The position numbers and the translations under genes are program-made. A model generated the notes under the pieces. The model had not been told where the DNA came from, ran no database searches, and worked only from the letters and a program-made list of their open reading frames with translations. This document shows positions 31,497 through 37,624 of a DNA stretch of 37,624 nt, piece by piece; the stretch's first letter is position 1; each line of letters begins with the position of its first letter. The stretch comes from Patescibacteria group bacterium (lineage in GTDB: Bacteria; Patescibacteriota; Patescibacteriia; Buchananbacterales; GWA2-38-13), in the NCBI GenBank assembly GCA_028712155.1, contig JAQTQO010000013.1, positions 1 to 37,624 of the forward strand, in the 5' to 3' direction.

Positions 31497-32447
31497 TCAG
31501 GAAAGATTGATTTTTTCCTTCACCGCATACGTGGGTTTCGCCTGTGTTTCGTGGTGCATGCGCATGATCAGTTCGGCCAAAAGTCCCATCAACACAAACA
31601 GCACCGCCACGATGAAAAACAGCGCGGTCAGTACCGGCAGCGGCGTTTCGACGAAATCTTTCTGGCCCGTGATTTTGAAGTACACGGCCAGCAGCGCCGC
31701 CAGCGTCCCAATGCCAAACGACCACGCCCCGACTTTACCGAAAAAATAGATCGGTTTGGCGGAATAATCATTGAGAAACTTCAGGGTCACCAGATCCAGC
31801 GCGACTTTCAGCACGCGTTCCAGGCCGTACTTGGACTGCCCGAACTGGCGCGGCTGGTAGTGGACCGGCAGCTCGGTAATCTTTGCGCCCTGCCAGGCCG
31901 CCAGCGCCGGAATGAAACGGTGCATCTCGCCGTACAGCCGCACGCCCTTGATGATCTCGGCGCGGTAGGCTTTCAAGGTGCAGCCGTAATCATGGAGCTG
32001 TACGCCGGAGACTTTGGAAATGAGCCAGTTGGCCGTCTGCGACGTCAAACGCCGGCTGAACGGCCGGTTCTCCCAGCGGTTTTTCCGCCAGCCGGAAACG
32101 ATGTCGTACCCTTCGTTTAATTTGGCAATCAGCATCGGGATATCCGCCGGGTCGCTCTCAAGATCGGCGTCCACCGGCACGATCACCGCACCGCTCGCAT
32201 AGTCAACGCCGGCGGCAATCGCCGGGGTCTGACCGAAATTGCGGCGAAACGTGATAACTTTTATTTTGGGGTCAGCCGTCGCCAGTTCGCGCAGCACCTC
32301 ACCGCTGCTGTCGGCTGAACCGTCGTTGACAAAGATAGCCTCGTAGTCCGAGTGCATCGCGCCCATCACCGCCCGGATTTTTTCCGCCAGCGGCTTGAGG
32401 CTTTCCGCCTCGTTGTAGACCGGAATAATGAGAGAAATCTTTGGCAT
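31497..32447 (-). CDS. ArnC/GtrB-like polyprenyl-phosphate glycosyltransferase (GT2)
   Basis: The protein has 316 residues. A GT-A domain starts MPKISLIIPVYNEAESL, with FVNDGSADSSGE (about 39-50), FRRNFGQTPAIAAG (about 67-80), VPVDADLESDP (about 89-99, DxD motif), SGWRKNRWENR and HDYGCTLKAYR. Two C-terminal membrane helices follow (about 235-255 and 268-292), the usual GtrB/ArnC layout. It should make a polyprenyl-phosphate-linked sugar for membrane-facing transferases. ATG 32447 is the family-like start; it lies a few bases after an extended -10 box, so the message is nearly leaderless. It is the first gene of the unit that includes asnB. Confidence 0.9.
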   Translation of the reverse strand: MPKISLIIPVYNEAESLKPLAEKIRAVMGAMHSDYEAIFVNDGSADSSGEVLRELATADPKIKVITFRRNFGQTPAIAAGVDYASGAVIVPVDADLESDPADIPMLIAKLNEGYDIVSGWRKNRWENRPFSRRLTSQTANWLISKVSGVQLHDYGCTLKAYRAEIIKGVRLYGEMHRFIPALAAWQGAKITELPVHYQPRQFGQSKYGLERVLKVALDLVTLKFLNDYSAKPIYFFGKVGAWSFGIGTLAALLAVYFKITGQKDFVETPLPVLTALFFIVAVLFVLMGLLAELIMRMHHETQAKPTYAVKEKINLS

Positions 32448-32458
32448 AAACAAAAGAT

Positions 32459-32487
32459 AATGTAGCAAAAAAACATCGCCCTGGCAA
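32459..32487 (-). promoter_or_regulatory. Promoter of the ArnC-like gene and asnB
   Basis: On the minus strand TTGCCA (32482-32487), a 17-base spacer and TACATT (32459-32464) preceded by TGC form a good extended -10 promoter. The -10 box ends 11 bases before the ATG at 32447, giving a leader of only about 5 bases. Confidence 0.6.
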
Positions 32488-32502
32488 GGAGCGAGCAGAA
32501 AA

Positions 32503-32531
32503 TTGACGGCCGTACATCAACGTGATAGGGT
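32503..32531 (+). promoter_or_regulatory. Promoter of the HExxH gene
   Basis: TTGACG (32503-32508), 17 bases, and TAGGGT (32526-32531) preceded by TGA give a near-perfect -35 with an extended but weak -10. It diverges from the promoter at 32459-32487 with only 15 bases between the two -35 boxes. Confidence 0.5.
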
Positions 32532-32561
32532 GTGTCCGGTTCTACGAAAGGATCTTTAATA

Positions 32562-33218
32562 ATGCGTCGAAAAACCGATTTTTTAGTCCGTATGTATGTA
32601 CCCAGGAAGGAATATCCTGCGCGTTGGCGGGAAGGAGTTGCGCTCGCGCAAACGGTTGAGCGGCTCAACCGCATCATCTTCCCGGATCGTGAACTCGCCA
32701 TCGCATTCATCATCAGTGGCACCGGAGATGGCGCGGATAGCCACACGATGTGCTACATGGACAGCTTGCCGCACATCCCGCGACCGCAGCGGAAAGGACT
32801 TTTCCTGATTCATCCGAAAAAGGCAGCGGAGGAACTTAACGACCTGATACGTGATGGCATGACGGTCGCGCAAGCGCGCTTCTGGATGGCGGCGCACGAA
32901 ACCCGCCACCGCTTACAGGATCTCGAAAAGGTAAAACTTCTCAACCACCGCTTCCTGCGGCGCACATTCCCGGGTATTTCGCCGGCAAGAACGGTCCCGT
33001 GGGTTCGGACGGTCATCTGGGGCAAGCGGCGCTACCTGACGAGCCTCAAACGGGTATACCCGAGCGAATCGGCGCAAAAAATCCGACAACACCGTTGGTA
33101 CATCGAGCGCGACGCAGTGATTGTGTCCTACGTCGCCACGGCCTTCCTCATCGTCGGGAAAGGCATCCGTCTGGCTGCCACCGTGCTGTGCTGTGGTACG
33201 CCGCGTTGTCCGAAATAA
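32562..33218 (+). CDS. HExxH-motif protein, putative metalloprotease, monocistronic
   Basis: The protein has 218 residues. It starts at ATG 32562, eight bases after GAAAGGAT (32546-32553). The zincin motif AAHETRHRLQ is at 111-120 (His112, Glu113, His116). Glu182 in WYIERDAVIVSY, 66 residues later, is a good candidate third ligand, as in gluzincin-like HExxH...ExxA proteins. The N-terminal half has a strand-like AIAFIISGTGDG and FLIHPKKAAEELNDLI before the active helix. There is no signal peptide; the C-terminus has a hydrophobic stretch (about 186-211) and three Cys. I recognise no named family. It is a separate unit with its own promoter and terminator between two minus-strand glycan operons. 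Confidence 0.75.
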   Translation: MRRKTDFLVRMYVPRKEYPARWREGVALAQTVERLNRIIFPDRELAIAFIISGTGDGADSHTMCYMDSLPHIPRPQRKGLFLIHPKKAAEELNDLIRDGMTVAQARFWMAAHETRHRLQDLEKVKLLNHRFLRRTFPGISPARTVPWVRTVIWGKRRYLTSLKRVYPSESAQKIRQHRWYIERDAVIVSYVATAFLIVGKGIRLAATVLCCGTPRCPK

Positions 33219-33230
33219 GGCACTTTTACC

Positions 33231-33257
33231 ACACCTCGTCCAACGAGGTGTGTTTTT
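33231..33257 (+). terminator. Intrinsic terminator of the HExxH gene
   Basis: ACACCTCG pairs perfectly with CGAGGTGT around TCCAA, followed by G and five T. It begins 12 bases after the stop at 33218 and runs up to the end of the converging GT4 gene. Confidence 0.88.
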
Positions 33258-34392
33258 ATGCTACCGCCTCAAGGCTGCCAATAATGACCTTTGCGCGGTT
33301 CTCCCATGTATGCTGCCGCGCCAATATTTTCGCCGCGCCAACGCGTGCTGTTTGATCCAGCTCCCCGGCTTCGCGGATGCCCCGCGCCAAATCCTTCGGA
33401 TCGTCGGGTTTGACAAAAATGACCTCGCGCTCGGAAACGATTTCCCGGATCGACGGCAAATCCGACGCGACGATCGGCCGCCCGGCGACCAGGTACTCAA
33501 ACAATTTGAGCGGCGAAGTGTAGAGCCGCGAACGATCGGTTTTGCCCGAATTGGGAATCACCAAAACGTCTGCGGCGCCCAGGTAATATGGTACGCGTTG
33601 GCGCGGATGGTGGCCGACCATCTTTACCTGCGAAACATTCTGCCGCCGCGCAAACGCATGCAATTTCGCCTGGTCGTCGGCGGTCCCGCCCACCAGCACC
33701 GTCACCCACTCCGGCGGCAAATGTGCGGATGCCTCCACCAGCGTATACGCCCCTTTCCACGGGTAGAGATGCCCCGCATACACAACAATTTTTCTCTTGG
33801 CATCGAGCGAAACGATCTTGCGGCACTCCTCACGGGACGGCAGCGCGCCGAACGACTCCACCTGCACGGCATCGGGAGCGACCACGATCTTCCCGCGATC
33901 AACCCCCTGCAACGCCAAGGCTTCGCTGATGGCGCGGGAAATGACTACGATGATTTTGCTGCGTGAAAGTACCGGCTGATACTTTGCGGTCGGCAATGCA
34001 TGGAGCTCCACGGCGACGGGTCGCCGTAATTTACCGATCAACTTCAGCACGAGCTCATCGCGGCTGTACACCCAGTCGGAAATATTCTTGCGTAAATAAT
34101 TTTTGGCCGCGTTCGCGAACGTCCAGGTCTCAATCCAAAATCCCAACGGGCCGACGACGGTGCGCCACTTCCCGACCCAATCAACCACCGGCAAGCGAAC
34201 GATCGGAAATTTCTGTTTGATGCCGTAGTAGGCAAACGCATCCGCGCCCTGCAGCGTGATATTTTTTCGCTCCGGCACCACTAACGTGACATCAACGCCC
34301 TGCCGCGCGAACTCCGCGCACGTCTGCATGATTTGATACCCGTGCGCTTTCTCGGTGGGCAGGCGGATGTTGGCAAGATATATCAGTTTCAT
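33256..34392 (-). CDS. GT4-family glycosyltransferase
   Basis: This 378-residue GT-B enzyme starts MKLIYLANIRLPTEKAHGYQI, an N-terminal type common in surface-glycan GT4 enzymes. The donor half has YAGHLYPWKGAYTLVEA (about 208-224) and SPLKLFEYLVAGRPIVASDLP, the E-containing nucleotide-sugar region (about 306-326). No membrane helix is seen. Its ATG overlaps the stop of the GT39-like gene by 4 bases, so translation is coupled. The substrate is unknown. The stop is almost contiguous with the converging terminator of the HExxH gene. Confidence 0.88.
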   Translation of the reverse strand: MKLIYLANIRLPTEKAHGYQIMQTCAEFARQGVDVTLVVPERKNITLQGADAFAYYGIKQKFPIVRLPVVDWVGKWRTVVGPLGFWIETWTFANAAKNYLRKNISDWVYSRDELVLKLIGKLRRPVAVELHALPTAKYQPVLSRSKIIVVISRAISEALALQGVDRGKIVVAPDAVQVESFGALPSREECRKIVSLDAKRKIVVYAGHLYPWKGAYTLVEASAHLPPEWVTVLVGGTADDQAKLHAFARRQNVSQVKMVGHHPRQRVPYYLGAADVLVIPNSGKTDRSRLYTSPLKLFEYLVAGRPIVASDLPSIREIVSEREVIFVKPDDPKDLARGIREAGELDQTARVGAAKILARQHTWENRAKVIIGSLEAVA

Positions 34393-36047
34393 GGCAGTTG
34401 GTACACGGTGACCGTTGGCCCGAGCCGGTGGACCGGGAAAATCGTGAATATCGGATTTACAAAATTGCCGTTCAGGTCCGGAATTTCGGCGGTAAATGTT
34501 TGGCGGACCCGGGCGCCGGCGGCAATCAGCGCCAGGGTTTGCGGGCGCACGGCCGGGCTATCTTCGACCACCAGGTATTGAAAGCCCGCGCGCAAGAAAG
34601 ATTCGGGCGCCATATCCGCCAATGCGCCGGAGGAAATGAAATGCAGCGGCAGGACTTCCCAGGCCGGTGTCGGATAGTGCGCATCGTCGGTTTGCAACAG
34701 CGCCTGGTCTTCCTGCCGCAGGGAACCGGGATCAAGCTGCTGCTGCTGGAGAATCGAATCCTTCGTCGATGCGAGGCGAAACGTCACCAGGTCGGTCACC
34801 ACGCGGTTACCGGCGGGAATGTTTTGGGCAATCCACGCTTCCGCGTCCTGGCGCGTGTCGGGCCCCGTGAGCAACAGGAGATATTTCCCATCAACGGTGA
34901 GAGGAAACGCAAAAACCAACAGCACCAATGCGACCGCACTCAGTTGTGCGAATACGGCCGCGCGGCGCCATAAATGTTCCAATAAATTTCCGGCCACCGC
35001 GCAAAACAACGGCAACACCAGCAACAGGTAACGCACCTCGTCGTGAAATATCACGTACAGAACGGTCAGATACACCACCGGCAGCGTCAGGAGCAGGAAA
35101 AATTTTTTCCGCGACTCAAACCACAGCCACACCGCGCCTCCGAGGGTGGTCAAAAACAACACCGGTTCCAGGAATAAAAAATTCCGCAGGTGGAATTGAT
35201 AGGAACCCAGCAGCCCGAGAAAACTTTTCGCCTGCGCCGCAGTGGAGTCCTCGCCAACGGCCATCCGGAAAAATTCTTGCGGATGCAGCGCGATGAACAC
35301 GGCGGAAAGCGCCGCGGCAATTCCCAGACAAACCCACAACCACCGAAAGCCGATTTTCGGTTTGGCAACCGCTGGATTCATCCAATGCGCCAACACCACC
35401 AACACCATGGAAAGCACGGGCACATAGCTGACGCCAAACCCCAGGCCTCCAACGATACCCGCCCAGACGTAGTCAGACTTTTTCCCGCCGTTGGCGATCC
35501 GCACGGCAAAAATTGCGACCACGGTCACGCACAACGTCGCGGCTACCCAATGCCGGATGAAGTGCGACATTTGCACATGAAGAAACGAGGTGGCAATCAA
35601 AGCGGCGGCAAACAATCCGGCGTTCCGGTTGAACAATTCGCGGCCCAGACGATACACGGCGTACACCGTCGCCGTGCCGAGGAGCGCCGCCACGGTCCTG
35701 GCGGTCAGCCAAATGATCGTCGGATTCAAAACCAGAGACTGGGTGAACGTGCCCAAGCCGGAAACGCCGGAAGCCCAGTATGCCAGACCGAGAACCGGCA
35801 CCAGCGGCACCAGTAAAAGATAGGGAATGAGCGGCGGGTAGTAGAGCGGACGGAATTCGGCCGCATGCAGCACAGGTAATAGCGTTTTGAGCTGAAGCAT
35901 TTTGAGCGACCCGTAGACCATGGCCGGCTCGTCACCGATGAAAAAGCTGGGCAACCCATACCAAATCCCCCACAGCCGTAACACCAGCGCCCCGCCCAAG
36001 AGGAGCAGCAACACCCAGTTGATGGAATACTTCTTCGGCATACTCAT
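34389..36047 (-). CDS. GT39/PMT-like membrane glycosyltransferase
   Basis: The protein has 552 residues. The first helix (about 11-27) is followed by GIWYGLPSFFIGDEPAMVY, with the Asp39-Glu40 pair typical of the catalytic loop of GT39 enzymes. YYPPLIPYLL is also a family-like block. About ten more helices follow, then a C-terminal extracytoplasmic domain of about 170 residues. It should take a sugar from a polyprenyl-phosphate carrier on the outer face. It overlaps both neighbours by 4 bases, so the three genes are translationally coupled. An alternative ATG lies two codons in. Acceptor unknown: lipid-linked glycan or protein. Confidence 0.85.
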   Translation of the reverse strand: MSMPKKYSINWVLLLLLGGALVLRLWGIWYGLPSFFIGDEPAMVYGSLKMLQLKTLLPVLHAAEFRPLYYPPLIPYLLLVPLVPVLGLAYWASGVSGLGTFTQSLVLNPTIIWLTARTVAALLGTATVYAVYRLGRELFNRNAGLFAAALIATSFLHVQMSHFIRHWVAATLCVTVVAIFAVRIANGGKKSDYVWAGIVGGLGFGVSYVPVLSMVLVVLAHWMNPAVAKPKIGFRWLWVCLGIAAALSAVFIALHPQEFFRMAVGEDSTAAQAKSFLGLLGSYQFHLRNFLFLEPVLFLTTLGGAVWLWFESRKKFFLLLTLPVVYLTVLYVIFHDEVRYLLLVLPLFCAVAGNLLEHLWRRAAVFAQLSAVALVLLVFAFPLTVDGKYLLLLTGPDTRQDAEAWIAQNIPAGNRVVTDLVTFRLASTKDSILQQQQLDPGSLRQEDQALLQTDDAHYPTPAWEVLPLHFISSGALADMAPESFLRAGFQYLVVEDSPAVRPQTLALIAAGARVRQTFTAEIPDLNGNFVNPIFTIFPVHRLGPTVTVYQLP

Positions 36048-37126
36048 GACCGAACGGCAATAAGTTGTTCTAAAATTTCTTTCATTTCGGCGCCAAGAAT
36101 TTGCGGCGTTAAACGCTGCCGGTGGAGCGCCCGGCCGGCCGCCCCCAGCTGCCGCCGCAGCACGGCATCAACTTCCAGGTGCAGAATTTTGTCCGCCAGG
36201 TCCTGCGGATCGCCGGCCTGGCAGTACGCCACGTGGACATTGGGCTGCAGCAGTTCATCCATCGCCGGCAGATGCGCGGTGAGCACCGGCCGCCCCAACG
36301 CGAGCGCCTCAAATATTTTATTCGGAATCACCGGGCGCGGTCTTCCGCCACCGAACACTCCCAGACACAAATCCGACTGGATAATATACCCCTTGAGCGT
36401 CGGATAGTCAACGTCCGGCAGAAACTCGACGTTGGTAACCGCAAGCTTTTGCGCGAGCGCCGACACGGCCGGATACTCCTGGCCGCGGCCGATGAGACGA
36501 AACACCATCGGCCGGTGCTCCAAAAGCTTTGCCGCCCGCACAATCACGTCAGCGCCCTGAAACTTCGAGTAGTGGCCGTGGAAATGCACGATGAATTTCC
36601 CGGCCGGTTTTGGCGGTATGGGCGACGGCGGCTGTTCGTCAATATCGGAACCGACGAAAATGGAACGGAAGCGGTCCGCCGGCAAGTTCACCAGCTGCTG
36701 CAAATATTTAATGTGCGCTTGCGTATCGAGAAGAACCCGGGTTGCTTTCCGGCACGACATCCAGTCCATCGCAAAACTTTTCCACGCTTTCGCGTTCCAT
36801 ATCTTCGCGCGGCCGCGGCCTTCGGCCAGTGCGCCGTACTGCGACGTGAACGCGTCAAAAACCAGCGGCACTTTCTGGCGGCGGGCGATCCGGTGCGCCA
36901 ACGGCATCACCGCATGACCGGGAAAGCCAACGACCATAACCTGGTATTTTCCCGCATACGCGCGGTGTTTCTGTAGCAATTCGCGTTTCCGTAAACTGCC
37001 GCTGGCACGGCTTTGACATTCAAGCACCTGCACGCCGTTTAGCCGCAACCCGTTGATCAAAACGCGATTGCGCGAATAGTCCGGCCGGTACGTGCCAAAA
37101 TAGCAGATGGTCAGGGGCGCATGCAT
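36044..37126 (-). CDS. GT4-like glycosyltransferase
   Basis: The 360-residue protein begins at ATG 37126, one base after the stop of the upstream gene (TAG-T-ATG); a GTG at 37150 would overlap that gene. The N-terminal part reads LTICYFGTYRPDYSRNRVLI and the donor half has HFHGHYSKFQGADVIVRAA (about 186-204), FRLIGRGQEYP and VIPNKIFEALALGRPVLTA (about 278-296), the last being the E-containing sugar-nucleotide site. It is cytosolic by lack of hydrophobic segments. It belongs to the minus-strand operon from 37624 to 33256. Donor and acceptor cannot be told. Confidence 0.85.
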   Translation of the reverse strand: MHAPLTICYFGTYRPDYSRNRVLINGLRLNGVQVLECQSRASGSLRKRELLQKHRAYAGKYQVMVVGFPGHAVMPLAHRIARRQKVPLVFDAFTSQYGALAEGRGRAKIWNAKAWKSFAMDWMSCRKATRVLLDTQAHIKYLQQLVNLPADRFRSIFVGSDIDEQPPSPIPPKPAGKFIVHFHGHYSKFQGADVIVRAAKLLEHRPMVFRLIGRGQEYPAVSALAQKLAVTNVEFLPDVDYPTLKGYIIQSDLCLGVFGGGRPRPVIPNKIFEALALGRPVLTAHLPAMDELLQPNVHVAYCQAGDPQDLADKILHLEVDAVLRRQLGAAGRALHRQRLTPQILGAEMKEILEQLIAVRS

Positions 37127-37127
37127 A

Positions 37128-37624
37128 CTATGCCGGATGTTGACGCCCACAGGCGGAAATTATTTTTTCCGCCAGCTTTTCCAGCGCGTGGCGTTCAACC
37201 ACAATTTCCCGTAATTGTTTTCCGAGAGCAGCACGCTCGTCTGCCTTCAGTGCTCGCGCCCGTTCAATCGCCGCCCGCAACGCCCGAAAATCGTTGCCCC
37301 GAATAACAAAAGAATCCGGCAGCACGCCGTGAAACGCCTGGTTCGAGGTAATCACCGGACAGCCACACGCCATCGGTTCAAGTACCGCCTTGTCGATACT
37401 GCCGGTCCCGCTCAAGCTCACGGCCAAGTCCGCCTCCTGGTAATATCGCGCCACCTCGCGGTTTGGCACCGGCCCGGCAAACCGCACAGTGGCATCAAGC
37501 TCAAGGCGTCGCGTCAAGATTTGTAAATTCTCAAGATACGCCTGGTGCTGCGGCAATCCCGGACCGCCGACAATCGTGACGGCGATTTGACCCCCGGCCC
37601 GCCTGAGTTCGTCCGCCGCCTTTA
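37128..37624 (-). CDS. C-terminal part of a GT4-family glycosyltransferase (runs off right edge)
   Basis: The frame is open from the window edge to the stop at 37128, about 164 codons. It includes about 22 codons upstream of the first possible internal start (TTG 37556), reading AVTIVGGPGLPQHQAYLENL, a normal donor-domain strand. This shows the gene continues outside the window. Further motifs are VRFAGPVPNREVARYYQEADLAV and SIDKAVLEPMACGCPVITS, the E-x7-E-like nucleotide-sugar region, followed by a C-terminal helix. The N-terminal acceptor domain is missing only because of the window boundary. Confidence 0.88.
   Translation of the reverse strand, partial: KAADELRRAGGQIAVTIVGGPGLPQHQAYLENLQILTRRLELDATVRFAGPVPNREVARYYQEADLAVSLSGTGSIDKAVLEPMACGCPVITSNQAFHGVLPDSFVIRGNDFRALRAAIERARALKADERAALGKQLREIVVERHALEKLAEKIISACGRQHPA

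Noticed and set aside
29602-31725. N-terminal extension of 84 residues on the asparagine synthase
   Set aside because: The family needs Cys as the second residue for glutaminase activity, so MCGIAG at 31473 must be the start. The extension also overlaps the ArnC-like gene out of frame.

Overview
The window (37.6 kb, visibly GC-rich) is almost entirely a surface-glycan and sugar-nucleotide locus. It holds about 29 protein genes, no tRNA or rRNA, no CRISPR array and no transposase gene. TGA is used as an ordinary stop. The gene families suggest a relatively GC-rich member of the Candidate Phyla Radiation (Patescibacteria/Parcubacteria): DUF2304 next to a polyprenyl-phosphate glycosyltransferase, several GT39-like membrane proteins, an O-antigen ligase with a TPR tail, and a subtilase with FG-GAP repeats. 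So do the compact minus-strand operons and the many genes without a Shine-Dalgarno (SD) sequence. That placement is an inference and no marker gene is present.

Layout. 1-3976: part of a membrane protein, a GT39-like membrane protein and a divergent 716-aa polytopic protein. 4076-4419: a self-contained 68-codon gene with promoter and terminator. 4392-10397: a minus-strand run of two GT4 enzymes, VanZ, GT2, DUF2304, a polyprenyl-phosphate sugar synthase (GT2) and a UXS-like SDR enzyme. 10487-15796: GtrA, an exported subtilisin with a beta-propeller-like tail, and an O-antigen ligase/polymerase with TPRs. 16034-17440: the initiating phosphoglycosyltransferase. 17445-21081: a GT39-like protein, an FkbM methyltransferase, and a methyltransferase fused to a degenerate GT2 domain. 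21100-23127: GDP-fucose synthase and GDP-mannose 4,6-dehydratase. 23298-29394: a HAD hydrolase, an RfbH/ColD-like enzyme with His at the PLP-lysine position, CDP-glucose 4,6-dehydratase, glucose-1-phosphate cytidylyltransferase, and three Nudix-like proteins with degenerate Nudix boxes. 29602-32447: an asparagine synthase homologue and an ArnC-like GT2. 32562-33218: an HExxH protein. 33256-37624: GT4, GT39-like, GT4 and a partial GT4.

How it fits together. The initiating transferase would load a sugar-phosphate on undecaprenyl phosphate and the cytosolic GT4/GT2 enzymes would extend it. Two polyprenyl-phosphate sugar synthases plus GtrA would supply lipid-linked monosaccharides to the GT39-like membrane enzymes on the outer face. 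The O-antigen ligase-like protein would polymerise or transfer the product. GDP- and CDP-linked 6-deoxyhexose pathways feed the system, and the His-type PLP enzyme suggests a 3-deoxy sugar. No flippase or chain-length regulator is visible.

The most unusual feature is a second class of gene scattered through the locus: single genes, several with strong SDs and TTG or GTG starts, each ending in its own intrinsic terminator. They encode the 68-aa Cys/His protein, the HAD protein, three degenerate Nudix proteins and an HExxH protein. The glycan genes around them mostly lack SDs, and several have extended -10 promoters a few bases from the start codon.
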